From contig PQAL01000010.1 in NCBI GenBank assembly GCA_003105035.1, positions 84,073 through 148,072 of the forward strand: DNA of 64,000 nt, in the 5' to 3' direction. Source of the stretch: Anaerolineales bacterium (GTDB lineage Bacteria; Chloroflexota; Anaerolineae; Anaerolineales; UBA4823). Shown piece by piece: positions 44,767 to 53,558 of the stretch; the stretch's first letter is position 1; every line of letters begins with the position of its first letter. Both the position numbers and the translations under genes were made by a program. The notes under the pieces were generated by a model, which worked only from the letters and a program-made list of their open reading frames with translations, was not told the origin of the DNA and made no database searches.

Positions 44767-45942
44767 TCACGGGATCCAGGTCTGCAGAACGTATACGACC
44801 AGCAGGAATAACATGGCAATCGCGCTGAGGGCGATTACCACCAGCCTGATCCAGGGTATTTTGATTACGGCAGCCAGGCTAATAAAAATTGGAAAAGCGA
44901 GGTAGAGGTGCCTGGGTAAACCCATGTATGGGTGAATGGTGCCGGTATAGTAACTGAAACTGACCAGGAAAATTTGCAGCGAATACAGCCGGTAACTTAT
45001 CCGCATTCTGGTCCAGGAAATGCCCAGAAGGATCACAAAAAGTACTCCCAGGCAGATGTCCACCCAGATATCGATATCGGGCTGGGTCACCAGTTTTTGA
45101 TAGGTAGCTTTCAATGCCAGCCAGGGCCAGATGAACTGCTGCTCAGGTACCACCTTAGAAGCGCTGGGAGAGATCAGGGTCGAGTAGATAAACTGTTGGA
45201 ATGTCTTGTAACCAGCCTGCAGGTCGTTCAGGATGATTGCCCGATAAATGAGCCAAAGTAGCAAGCCAGACGGGATCAGCAGGAGGCTGAGCCAATCACG
45301 CCTTTGTTTCCGCAGATTAGCTGCCGTGCGACCTGCATTCTCCCAAAGTTCCCAGGCCATGGGCACCAGCAGGAATATTCCTTGCTGGCGGGTTAAGGCT
45401 GCCAGGCCTCCCATTATCCCAGCCAGCCACCAGGATTTATTAAGCAGGAAGAACATAGTCAGCACAGCTAACAGGAGAAAAACAGCTTCTGAATAGGGCG
45501 CAAACAGGATCAATGCAGGAGGTGCAAAAGCAAATAACATCAGGGCGAAGGTCGCATCATTTCGGGGCAGGTCGATTTGGGCGAGCTTGAAGAAGAAATA
45601 ATAGACTGCTATCCCAGTCAGCGAGCTCACCAGCAGCAGGCTTATGGAAGATAATAATCCAAGCCTAGCCAAGGGGATTGCAAGCAAGGGATAGAGCGGG
45701 TGGAACTGGGCGGTGCCATCCGTAGCAGAATAACCGTGGGTGACGATCGTCTGGTACCAGAGCGCATCCCAGCGTATCCAGGGAGAGACGAAGACTCGCT
45801 CGAGCCATTGGCTCACGGGTACAGACGGTGGGAGCATTGCGACCATCTTCTCGAGCGGGGTGAGTGGCTTGAACGAGGAGGTCATCGCAGCTGTGATGCT
45901 AGTCAGAATACGCATGAAGAGCCAGATGATGAGAGGGGTCAT
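44767..45942 (-). CDS. PIG-V-like membrane mannosyltransferase homologue
   Basis: A 391-aa protein with about ten helices. The loop SPWIRWDALWYQTIVTHGY followed by FHPLYPLL is typical of PIG-V/GPI-mannosyltransferase-II-like bacterial proteins, and APYSEAVFLLL plus ALTRQQGIFLL follow the same family. It probably transfers mannose from a lipid donor outside the membrane. Seventeen bases separate it from the preceding gene of the operon, 27 from the next. Confidence 0.7.
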   Translation of the reverse strand: MTPLIIWLFMRILTSITAAMTSSFKPLTPLEKMVAMLPPSVPVSQWLERVFVSPWIRWDALWYQTIVTHGYSATDGTAQFHPLYPLLAIPLARLGLLSSISLLLVSSLTGIAVYYFFFKLAQIDLPRNDATFALMLFAFAPPALILFAPYSEAVFLLLAVLTMFFLLNKSWWLAGIMGGLAALTRQQGIFLLVPMAWELWENAGRTAANLRKQRRDWLSLLLIPSGLLLWLIYRAIILNDLQAGYKTFQQFIYSTLISPSASKVVPEQQFIWPWLALKATYQKLVTQPDIDIWVDICLGVLFVILLGISWTRMRISYRLYSLQIFLVSFSYYTGTIHPYMGLPRHLYLAFPIFISLAAVIKIPWIRLVVIALSAIAMLFLLVVYVLQTWIP

Positions 45943-45958
45943 AGCTGCAGTTTCGCGG

Positions 45959-47428
45959 TCACTTCATGGGTGTTAGCAGGAGTGCGTCAGGCTCTTTATC
46001 AATCTGGTAGTTCGCTTCCAGGGCGTTTATCACGGGCATTGGCCAGCAGCAATCCTTATACAGAGTGGTGCCACCGATGATGATCAAGGGGAACTCACTC
46101 TTTTCGATCTGGCTGACCAGGGCATCTGGATCCCACATCCCGGCGTTATAGAGCTCACCATATTCGAAAGGCTGGTAGTACACTGCCTGGTCGGACAAGA
46201 CGATCAGGTCCATGTAATCATCCGATAGCACAACGCCATCCTTCACTGCGGTCTGGACTTTCTCTTGCAGGTTGGCAGAGTTAGGTTGTTTGCCCCACAG
46301 ATCGAGTGAGGTCATCCGGGCTAACCCGTAGCCGTTCGCCAGGACCCAGATCGTCTGAATGGCTACCAAACAGAAGATTGCCCATTGGACGGTCTTCTTG
46401 TGGTGGATAATCATTCCTAACCCGAGACCACACCAGATGGCACAGGCAGACATGAGCTCCAGCAGGTAATTTACATTCGAGCCTATCTTTCCGATGGTAA
46501 ATGCGGAGAATAGCCCACCCAGAGTGTAGAAGAGCAACCCTGAATAAACAAATGGTTGTCGTAAGAGCCCGATCTGTTCCGTCGGTGACGGAGCGAACCG
46601 CGAGAAAATGGTCAGGATCACTAGGATAAGTGTGGCAAACAGTACGACAGGCCACAGCAAGAATAACTGTGCGCTGGTGGACAGTGTATGGGCCAGGCTA
46701 TATTGATTGATATTCGACATCACAATGTTTATATAGAATCCACCCTGGGTTAGTGCATTAATCGTTCCAAAAATGGCCAGCCCAGCAGCGGACAAGGAAA
46801 TGATGAACACCAAGGCTTTCTTGCGATCAATGCACCATAGCCACGCGAAACCTGCCAGTGGACCAGCCAGAAGGTAAGTCTGGCGGGTGAAGGCGGAACA
46901 CAGGAAGCATAAGCCGCCGAGGATCAGGCTGGGAAGGGTAGCTTTGTAGCGGAAGAGGATCCACAGGCCGAGCAGGCTGAAAGCCAGCGCCATGAGATCC
47001 ACCCGAGCCAGGGACGACCAGAAAAGTACGTACGGTTGCCCAAGGAATAATGCCGCGCTGAAAACTCCAAACCAGCGCTTGCCGGTGAGCCGGTTGGTAA
47101 ACAAGCCGATGATATATCCGCTGATCAGTGCAAACATTATTGAAGTAATGCGGCCCGCCTGGAAAAGGGGAATTCGCGAAACGAAGTTAAGCACTGCCAC
47201 GAAAGCAGGATAAAGTGGTGGATAATTGGAGATCACATAGGGTGGCTGGTTAAGATCAGCCTTGTACAGGGGTGAAAGATCCTGGATGCGCCTTGCTTGG
47301 TCCACCAGCGGTGCCTCACCATAATCTGCACCAAATGGAAACCGTACGGTATCGATCGACTTCCAGGCAAACAAGGCGATAACCAGGCACATGTAGACTT
47401 GGATGTATGCTTTTTCAGTTTTTACCAT
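45959..47428 (-). CDS. GT39/ArnT-like polytopic glycosyltransferase
   Basis: A 489-aa protein with about 11 helices. An outside loop after helix 1 contains FGADYGEAPLVDQARRI, an acidic pair typical of the PMT/ArnT group, followed by SNYPPLYPAFVAVL. A C-terminal soluble domain follows (DYMDLIVLSDQAVYYQP). First gene of the eight-gene minus-strand operon. Predicted to use polyprenyl-phosphate sugars. Family assignment rests on topology and loop motifs only. Confidence 0.65.
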   Translation of the reverse strand: MVKTEKAYIQVYMCLVIALFAWKSIDTVRFPFGADYGEAPLVDQARRIQDLSPLYKADLNQPPYVISNYPPLYPAFVAVLNFVSRIPLFQAGRITSIMFALISGYIIGLFTNRLTGKRWFGVFSAALFLGQPYVLFWSSLARVDLMALAFSLLGLWILFRYKATLPSLILGGLCFLCSAFTRQTYLLAGPLAGFAWLWCIDRKKALVFIISLSAAGLAIFGTINALTQGGFYINIVMSNINQYSLAHTLSTSAQLFLLWPVVLFATLILVILTIFSRFAPSPTEQIGLLRQPFVYSGLLFYTLGGLFSAFTIGKIGSNVNYLLELMSACAIWCGLGLGMIIHHKKTVQWAIFCLVAIQTIWVLANGYGLARMTSLDLWGKQPNSANLQEKVQTAVKDGVVLSDDYMDLIVLSDQAVYYQPFEYGELYNAGMWDPDALVSQIEKSEFPLIIIGGTTLYKDCCWPMPVINALEANYQIDKEPDALLLTPMK

Positions 47429-47511
47429 GTTCTTCCAATGGTCAAAGGTTGATAAAAGAATTATACATGAGGAGTTAATCCGTACAATTATTAATATTGT
47501 TAGCCTGATAG

Positions 47512-47540
47512 TTGCTCAGCGGGTTTTACTGTGCTATACT
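47512..47540 (+). promoter_or_regulatory. Predicted promoter of the histidine kinase gene
   Basis: TTGCTC (47512-47517), 17-base spacer, TATACT (47535-47540), about 49 bases upstream of the start codon. Confidence 0.45.
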
Positions 47541-47588
47541 CGCTTACAGCCAATACGGAACCAACAGGCGATTTGAGGAGCACAATTA

Positions 47589-48662
47589 ATGACTTTGCCA
47601 AGCAAAACTCTCGATCCAGATGAACTTTCCAGCATTGAAAAGCTCAAGCAGGAATGCCAGCTTGAGCTGGACCAGGCTCAGAAAGAACTTAAAGATATTG
47701 TCATGTTGATCGAGCAGAGTCAACTCGAGATCACCAGGATCCAACAAAGAAACGCCTCGATATCAACGCACCTTCAGCAGATCCAAACACAATTCGAATC
47801 AGCCTCTAAAGCTGATATCCGCAATGCCTATGATGCCGCCCTAGAAGCGCAGCAGCGGTTATTTGTGATGCGAGGGCAGATCGACAAGCTGCAGAGCGAC
47901 CATACTCGTATCGAGCATTACGTGGGCATCCTGGAAAATATCACCCAGGTCCTCGAATCAGGCGCAGCCAACCAGAAGGGTTCCAATCCGGAACAGCAAG
48001 CACTTGGAAAAACTGTGGAGATGATCATCCAGGCTCAGGAAGCAGAACGTGGCCGGCTAGCCCGCAAGATGCACGATGGACCTGCCCAGGCGCTGTCTAA
48101 TTTCATCCTACAAACCGAAATCGCCATGCGGTTGTTTGACATTGACCAGGCCAAGGCGAAGGAAGAGCTGGCGGGGGTGAAAACGACCGCCTCATCCACC
48201 TTTCAAAAGGTGCGCGATTTTATTTTTGACCTGCGTCCCATGATGCTGGATGACCTCGGCCTGGTACCTACGATCACACGGTATGTAGAAACCTTTAAGG
48301 AACAATCAGGCATCGAGGTGAGGTTGGTTACAACTGGAATGGAACAGCGCTTCGAATCTTATGTCGAGGTGATGATCTTCCGGGCGATCCAGGAATTATT
48401 GGCAAATATCGCGCTCCACAGCCAGGCGAGCCAAGTGATCCTGCAGATCGATTCTTCCACAGAAGGGATGCGGGTGAGCCTGGAGGATAATGGGAAGGGA
48501 TTCGACGTGGATAAAGCCCAGGAAAAGGGTGGCATGGGCTTGAAAGTGATCCGTGATCGGGTGCAAATGCTGGGGGGATCGGTGGAAGTACACAGCACGG
48601 TGGGCCACGGTGCCCATGTATTATTCCAGATACCAGCGGTCAATGCTTCCGCCTTTGCATAA
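47589..48662 (+). CDS. DegS/LiaS-like cytoplasmic sensor histidine kinase
   Basis: A 357-aa kinase without membrane segments. Residues about 1-130 form a long coiled coil (CQLELDQAQKELKDIVMLIE, then QQRLFVMRGQIDKLQSD). The HisKA_3 phosphoacceptor motif is RGRLARKMHDGPAQ with His162; the ATPase has ELLANIALHSQAS as N-box, then EDNGKGFD and GMGLKVIRDR. This architecture matches DegS. No response-regulator gene of the usual NarL type is adjacent; the nearest receiver domain is in the CpaE protein of the pilus locus. GAGGAG precedes the ATG. Confidence 0.85.
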   Translation: MTLPSKTLDPDELSSIEKLKQECQLELDQAQKELKDIVMLIEQSQLEITRIQQRNASISTHLQQIQTQFESASKADIRNAYDAALEAQQRLFVMRGQIDKLQSDHTRIEHYVGILENITQVLESGAANQKGSNPEQQALGKTVEMIIQAQEAERGRLARKMHDGPAQALSNFILQTEIAMRLFDIDQAKAKEELAGVKTTASSTFQKVRDFIFDLRPMMLDDLGLVPTITRYVETFKEQSGIEVRLVTTGMEQRFESYVEVMIFRAIQELLANIALHSQASQVILQIDSSTEGMRVSLEDNGKGFDVDKAQEKGGMGLKVIRDRVQMLGGSVEVHSTVGHGAHVLFQIPAVNASAFA

Positions 48663-48690
48663 ATGCAAGGAAGAATTAAGCCTAAGATAT

Positions 48691-48719
48691 TGATTTTTTT
48701 TGAGAAATTGCATATAATG
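48691..48719 (+). promoter_or_regulatory. Predicted promoter of the first flp gene
   Basis: TTGATT (48691-48696), 17-base spacer, TATAAT (48714-48719), about 55 bases upstream of ATG 48774. Confidence 0.6.
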
Positions 48720-48773
48720 TTTCTAACTTTGGAAATAATCCAAAGTAATTTGCAGGGAAAGGAGGAAAAAGCC

Positions 48774-48935
48774 ATGTTGTTCTCACCGAAGGAAAAGGGT
48801 CAGGGTATGGTCGAATATGCTTTGATTATTGTATTAATTGCGATTGTTGTCATTGTTGTTCTTACCCTGCTCGGTACTCAGATTTCAGCAGTCTTCAGCC
48901 AGATTTCTTCAGCGCTTGGTGCAACCGGAGGGTAA
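48774..48935 (+). CDS. Flp-type (type IVb) pilin, copy 1
   Basis: A 53-aa prepilin: MLFSPKEKGQGMVEYALI has the short basic leader, the Gly before the cleavage site and Glu5 of the mature protein. A hydrophobic helix (ALIIVLIAIVVIVVLTLLG) follows. Cleavage by a TadV-type peptidase after KGQG is expected, releasing a pilin of about 43 residues that polymerises into the Tad pilus. ATG 48774 has AAAGGAGG upstream; earlier in-frame starts have none. The protein is identical to the second copy at 49291. Confidence 0.93.
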   Translation: MLFSPKEKGQGMVEYALIIVLIAIVVIVVLTLLGTQISAVFSQISSALGATGG

Positions 48936-48950
48936 CCTCATCTTCATCTC

Positions 48951-48974
48951 ATGGACCCGCCTTGGCGGGTCCAT
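48951..48974 (+). terminator. Terminator after flp copy 1
   Basis: ATGGACCCGCC (48951-48961) pairs with GGCGGGTCCAT (48964-48974). A weak T-rich tail (TGCATTT) follows, so it may be partial. Confidence 0.75.
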
Positions 48975-49207
48975 TGCATTTAAATCTGCATCTGATTTCA
49001 GGTGTGATTTTCGCACAATGTGAGCGGTATGGTTAAGATGATCCTATCTTTCTAAGGTGGTCTAGTGGTATGAGGACTAGCCTAAGTCTCATATTGTTTA
49101 GAACAATAAAACACAATCGATTAACACATCCACCTCTAGCAGGCATTATTTCATAATCTGGCCTACATTACTTTCATATCTGTTAGGGATTATTCACCGT
49201 TTTGGTC

Positions 49208-49236
49208 TTGAAATTAATAATGAAATAATTTATAAT
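49208..49236 (+). promoter_or_regulatory. Predicted promoter of the second flp gene
   Basis: TTGAAA (49208-49213), 17-base spacer, TATAAT (49231-49236), 55 bases before ATG 49291. It lies in a 355-base gap that otherwise holds only the copy-1 terminator and AT-rich sequence. Confidence 0.65.
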
Positions 49237-49290
49237 TTAGTAAGATTTTGTGATTCTCAAAGGAAATTAAGGGAAAGGAGGTATAAAGCG

Positions 49291-49452
49291 ATGTTGTTCT
49301 CACCTAAAGAAAAGGGTCAAGGTATGGTCGAATATGCATTAATTATTGTTCTAATTGCGATCGTTGTTATCGTTGTTCTTACCCTGCTCGGTACCCAGAT
49401 TTCAGCAGTCTTCAGCCAGATTTCTTCAGCGCTTGGTGCAACCGGAGGGTAA
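49291..49452 (+). CDS. Flp-type (type IVb) pilin, copy 2
   Basis: A 53-aa prepilin with exactly the same amino-acid sequence as the copy at 48774, although the first half of the gene differs at many silent positions. AAAGGAGG at 49274-49281 precedes the ATG. It carries the same KGQGMVEYA cleavage context and hydrophobic helix. It has its own promoter and terminator, so pilin dose could be set separately from copy 1 and from the assembly genes downstream. Confidence 0.95.
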   Translation: MLFSPKEKGQGMVEYALIIVLIAIVVIVVLTLLGTQISAVFSQISSALGATGG

Positions 49453-49467
49453 TTTCATCTCTCAGAC

Positions 49468-49500
49468 TTTGGACCCGCCGAGCCGGGTCCAAATTTTTAT
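49468..49500 (+). terminator. Intrinsic terminator after flp copy 2
   Basis: TTTGGACCCG (49468-49477) pairs perfectly with CGGGTCCAAA (49484-49493), followed by TTTTTATTT. This separates pilin expression from the assembly genes. Confidence 0.92.
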
Positions 49501-49578
49501 TTAAGTCTGGCTTAAAACTTGCAGCTACAGGGTGGTAAGGTTGGTAATCATCTGTTTCAGGGGTCATAACCCCTTCGC

Positions 49579-49606
49579 TTGACTTCTGGCATAATGGTCG
49601 TATGAT
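49579..49606 (+). promoter_or_regulatory. Predicted promoter of the Tad assembly genes
   Basis: TTGACT (49579-49584), 16-base spacer, TATGAT (49601-49606), 45 bases before the cpaB start. A small hairpin AGGGGT/ACCCCT (49559-49574) ends just upstream of the -35 box and could be a regulator site. Confidence 0.5.
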
Positions 49607-49651
49607 TAATTTTGCAGGCAGTTCTAGAATAACCGATCGTGGGAGGCAGAA

Positions 49652-50812
49652 ATGCGTCGTGGAAGAATATTCCTATTATTGGCATTGATCATAGTCGTTG
49701 CCCTTGCCCTGGTATATTTCGTTTTCAGCAAGGGATTGTTAACGCCGGGTGGGGGTACCCCCCAGGGTACAAGCGAGCCGCAGTTCACCCCAACCCCAGT
49801 GAACACCACCAAGGTTGTGGTAGTCACCCAGCAGGTGCAGCGCGGTGAGATAATCACCGAAGATAAGCTGGATTACTATGATGAGCCATCTGACCTGGTC
49901 TTGCCGATCATGTACACCAATACTGCCGATGTGGTCGGGAAAATGGCCCGCTACACGCTAGATCCGTATACTGTGGTGACATCCAACCTGGTGACCGACT
50001 CACCCGTTACTGAGCAGGGCTCAGATGATGCCCTATTTATTTCTCCGGGAATGGTGGCAGTCTCGATCCCGATCACCCGCCTGTCCAGTGTATCGTATGC
50101 CCCTCAGCGTGGTGATCACGTAAACGTCATCGTTACCATGCTGTTCGTGGACCTCGATCCGGCCTGGCAGACAAAACTGCCCAATTGGACTGGGAATGTG
50201 ATCGGACCTGCGGGTGGAGGTGTGTTGGAAGGTGGTGCTACTACAGACCGGACTGCGCTAGATACGTTACTCGCCCAACCCTTCCGCGGCGCATCGGAAC
50301 AGGGCCGGACTGAAACCGACCAGCTGATGAACCAAACCTTTTATCTGCTGCCCTCCGAATCGCAACGGCCGCGTTTGGTGAGCCAGACTCTGATCCAAGA
50401 TGTGGTGGTGCTTCAGATGGGCAACTTCCTGACCCCGGCGGAGAAAAACGCCTTGGAAGCCACCCAACCAGCGCCCACGGCCACACCAGAACCAGGGGCT
50501 GAACAGCCTGAACAGGTCGCTCCTACCCCCACACCTATCCCTGCGCCTCCCGATGTGATCACCTTGATCGTCTCCCCACAGGATGCAGTGACTTTAAATT
50601 ACCTGATCTACAGTGGCGCAGAGCTTACCCTTGTGCTGCGTAATCCGAAGGATACAGAAACCAACGGAACCGAGGCTGTAACCTTGACCTACCTGCTGGA
50701 TCAGTATAATATACCCATACCTGTGAAGTTGCCCTATGGATTTGAGCCTGCGGTGGAAGCACTGGTGCCACCGGTACTCCCGAATGACAGTACTCCAACC
50801 CCACAACCATAA
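49652..50812 (+). CDS. cpaB: Tad pilus assembly protein CpaB/RcpC
   Basis: A 386-aa protein with an N-terminal membrane anchor (FLLLALIIVVALALVYFVF) and an outside SAF domain (QQVQRGEIITEDKLDYYD). The rest has the CpaB/RcpC domain (VAVSIPITRLSSVSYAPQRG, then DVITLIVSPQDAVTLNYLI) separated by a Pro/Thr-rich linker of about 30 residues near residue 275. In diderm bacteria this protein contacts the secretin; no secretin is present here. It starts the assembly operon cpaB-cpaE-cpaF-tadB-tadC. GGGAGG precedes the ATG. Confidence 0.9.
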   Translation: MRRGRIFLLLALIIVVALALVYFVFSKGLLTPGGGTPQGTSEPQFTPTPVNTTKVVVVTQQVQRGEIITEDKLDYYDEPSDLVLPIMYTNTADVVGKMARYTLDPYTVVTSNLVTDSPVTEQGSDDALFISPGMVAVSIPITRLSSVSYAPQRGDHVNVIVTMLFVDLDPAWQTKLPNWTGNVIGPAGGGVLEGGATTDRTALDTLLAQPFRGASEQGRTETDQLMNQTFYLLPSESQRPRLVSQTLIQDVVVLQMGNFLTPAEKNALEATQPAPTATPEPGAEQPEQVAPTPTPIPAPPDVITLIVSPQDAVTLNYLIYSGAELTLVLRNPKDTETNGTEAVTLTYLLDQYNIPIPVKLPYGFEPAVEALVPPVLPNDSTPTPQP

Positions 50813-50835
50813 CTTACCTTCAGCGGAGATGTTCT

Positions 50836-52089
50836 GTGGTTGATACGGAAAAGATACGCGTCGTCATCGTTGATGATATCTCTGAGACCAGAGAAAATAT
50901 AAGAAAATTACTGCAATTCGAGCCGGACGTCGAAGTTGTCGGTGTCGCACGGACCGGTCATGAGGCAATTGATATCTCGAAGGATGTGAAGCCAGATGTC
51001 ATCCTGATGGATATCAATATGCCGGATATGGATGGCATCGCTGCCACCGAGATCATTCGAAAAAACGTACCTTTCACGCAGATCGTTATCCTGTCCATCC
51101 AGAACGATCCCAATTACATGCGGCGAGCCATGCTGGCGGGTGCCAGGGATTTTCTGACCAAGCCTCCTACCATCGATGAGCTCAACTCAGCTATCCGCCG
51201 GGCAGGTGCAAATGCGCACGAAGAACGCCTGAAGATCCCTCAGGGCGGCGGTACCCAGGTTGCCCGGGTTGGCGGGGTGAGCTCGGCCTTGCTAGGTGGG
51301 ACAGGTGGCAAAGTGATCACCTTCTACAGCCCAAAAGGCGGCTCGGGGTGTACGACCCTGGCAACCAACCTGGCTGTATGCTTGAACAATGAAGACACCT
51401 CCGTGGTGATCGTCGACGCCAACCTGCAATTTGGAGATGTAGCGGTATTCTTGAATGAACAGGGGAAGTTCAGCATCCTTGACCTTGCCCCCCGGGCAGA
51501 TGAGCTGGACCAGGAAATCGTCAACAGTGTCACGGTCCGCCATTCACAATCAGGGATCAAGATCCTCTCGGCCCCAATGAAGCCTGAGCAAAGTGATATG
51601 GTCACAGCTGACCAGTTTTCCAAGGTGATCCACTTCTTGCGCAGCATGTATTCGTACATCATCATCGATACAGCTTCCGCACTGCAGAACATCACTGCCA
51701 GTGCCATCAACAACAGCGACCTGCTGGTCCTTCTGACTACCCAGGATATCCCTTCCATCAAGAACTCCAGGCTCTTCCTGGATGAGATCGATGCCCTGGG
51801 TTTTGAACGCAGGCGGATCATCTTCGTGATGAACAAGTTCGATAAGCGCATCGGGATCACGCCTGAAAAAGTGAGTGAGAATTTGAAGCAGGAAATTGCT
51901 GCAGTCATCCCCTTTGAAGAGCGGGTGATTGTCTCGGTGAACCGGGGGATCCCGTTCCTGCTGGTGGATAAATCTCGCCCGTTATCGCGCTCCATCCTCT
52001 CTCTGGCTGAGGTGGTGAGGAAGCGCATCTCCGACCTTGAAACCCAGGCTGATGACGTCAGTTTGGGAAAAAATAACGGTAAAAAATAG
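50836..52089 (+). CDS. cpaE: CpaE/TadZ-like protein with intact receiver domain and MinD-type ATPase
   Basis: A 417-aa pilus-localisation protein. Residues about 1-125 are a response-regulator receiver with every key residue present: Asp13/Asp14, phosphoacceptor Asp59 in LMDINMPDMDG, Ser87 and Lys109 in FLTKPP. Residues about 155-400 are a MinD/ParA-type ATPase with SPKGGSGCTT, where the second Walker A lysine is replaced by Cys, as is common in CpaE. It would place the Tad machine at a cell site. GTG start with GGAG 7 bases upstream. The intact receiver next to an orphan histidine kinase is discussed below. Confidence 0.9.
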   Translation: MVDTEKIRVVIVDDISETRENIRKLLQFEPDVEVVGVARTGHEAIDISKDVKPDVILMDINMPDMDGIAATEIIRKNVPFTQIVILSIQNDPNYMRRAMLAGARDFLTKPPTIDELNSAIRRAGANAHEERLKIPQGGGTQVARVGGVSSALLGGTGGKVITFYSPKGGSGCTTLATNLAVCLNNEDTSVVIVDANLQFGDVAVFLNEQGKFSILDLAPRADELDQEIVNSVTVRHSQSGIKILSAPMKPEQSDMVTADQFSKVIHFLRSMYSYIIIDTASALQNITASAINNSDLLVLLTTQDIPSIKNSRLFLDEIDALGFERRRIIFVMNKFDKRIGITPEKVSENLKQEIAAVIPFEERVIVSVNRGIPFLLVDKSRPLSRSILSLAEVVRKRISDLETQADDVSLGKNNGKK

Positions 52090-52118
52090 ACTTTAATTGG
52101 TGAAGCGGAGGAAGTGAA

Positions 52119-53528
52119 ATGTCTCTCCTGAAGCGAATTGAGCAGGGAAAAACCGTCCAGGCACCTACAACTGGCCAACCGGCAGCTCCAGCGGCACAGC
52201 CAAGCCTGGTGACTTTACCACCTCGTCGGGTGGTCCCACCAGGGGTCGGTGCACAGAAAGACACCTACACTGACCTGAAAACCCGCGTTCAGAACCGCCT
52301 GCTTGCTGAAATCGATCCCTCCATGGATATCTCACACACATCCGAGGTACGCAGCACAATCCAGGACCTATTCGAGCAAGTGCTGGCTGAGGAGAACATC
52401 GTACTTTCACGACCTGAACGGCAACGGCTATTTGAGCAGATCAGCGCCGAGATCCTGGGGTATGGACCCATCCAGACCTTGTTGGAAGACGATACGATCA
52501 CCGAAGTCATGGTCAATGGGGCCAAGAACATCTATATCGAGCGAGCTGGCAAGATCATCCGCGTCCCCGTGGCATTTGAGAGTGATGAACACGTTTTACG
52601 GATCATCGACCGCATCGTTGCTCCCTTGGGTCGAAGAATCGATGAATCCAGCCCCTACGTGGATGCCCGTTTACCGGATGGCTCACGTGTCAATGCTGTC
52701 ATCCCACCAATCTCACTGGTCGGTCCGGTGCTAACCGTGCGTAAATTCGCCAAAAACCCGATCACCCTCGAACAGTTGATCGAATATGGCACGATTACCC
52801 CCGAGGCGCTACAGTTCCTAAAGGCTTGCGTCGAATCGAAATTGAATATGGTGATCTCTGGCGGTACCGGCTCTGGGAAAACCACCCTGCTAAATATCCT
52901 GTCCCAATTCATCCCCGGTGATGAGCGCATTGTGACCGTTGAAAACGCGGCCGAGCTACAGCTGCGCCAGGAGCACGTGGTGACGCTCGAGTCTCGCCCA
53001 CCGAATATTGAAGGCCGGGGAGAGGTGACTATACGGCAGCTGGTGATCAACTGCTTGCGTATGCGTCCTGACCGGATCATCGTAGGTGAAATCCGTGATG
53101 AGGCAGCCCTAGACATGTTGCAAGCGATGAACACCGGCCATGATGGCTCGATGACCACCGCGCACTCGAACAGCCCGCGCGACACCCTGGCCCGTATGGA
53201 GACCATGGTCATGATGGCGGGGATGGAGCTGCCGGTACGGGCGATCCGTGAACAGGTCTCTTCAGCCATTAACCTGATCATCCACGAAGAAAGGCTCAGG
53301 GATGGCACCCGTAAGGTGGTGAACATTACCGAGGTTTCCGGCATGGAAGGTGATGTGATTACCATGACGGATATCTTTGTGTTCGAACAATCCGGTTTTG
53401 AAGGTGGGAAAATTATCGGTAGGCTACGCCCGACTGGATTACGCCCGAAATTCATGGACAAGATCGAAGCGTCGGGGATTCACCTGCCTCCATCGATTTT
53501 TGGTATTGGGGAACGCAGGCGTTATTAA
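52119..53528 (+). CDS. cpaF: Tad pilus ATPase CpaF/TadA
   Basis: A 469-aa secretion-type ATPase that powers pilus extrusion. Walker [10 protein letters not shown] (about residue 248), an Asp-box-like [10 protein letters not shown], a Walker B-like [19 protein letters not shown] (quoted in part as [11 protein letters not shown]), and [14 protein letters not shown] with the His box. Residues about 1-60 are a Pro-rich tail, and an N-terminal domain follows. GCGGAGGAAG precedes the ATG. It lies between cpaE and tadB as usual. Confidence 0.95.
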   Translation: MSLLKRIEQGKTVQAPTTGQPAAPAAQPSLVTLPPRRVVPPGVGAQKDTYTDLKTRVQNRLLAEIDPSMDISHTSEVRSTIQDLFEQVLAEENIVLSRPERQRLFEQISAEILGYGPIQTLLEDDTITEVMVNGAKNIYIERAGKIIRVPVAFESDEHVLRIIDRIVAPLGRRIDESSPYVDARLPDGSRVNAVIPPISLVGPVLTVRKFAKNPITLEQLIEYGTITPEALQFLKACVESKLNMVISGGTGSGKTTLLNILSQFIPGDERIVTVENAAELQLRQEHVVTLESRPPNIEGRGEVTIRQLVINCLRMRPDRIIVGEIRDEAALDMLQAMNTGHDGSMTTAHSNSPRDTLARMETMVMMAGMELPVRAIREQVSSAINLIIHEERLRDGTRKVVNITEVSGMEGDVITMTDIFVFEQSGFEGGKIIGRLRPTGLRPKFMDKIEASGIHLPPSIFGIGERRRY

Positions 53529-53558
53529 ACCCTCCCACTGGTGAAGCTGAGGTAAATT

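Noticed and set aside
48663..48773. An N-terminal extension of flp copy 1 by 37 residues
   Set aside because: It runs through the promoter and ribosome-binding site, and the second copy lacks it.
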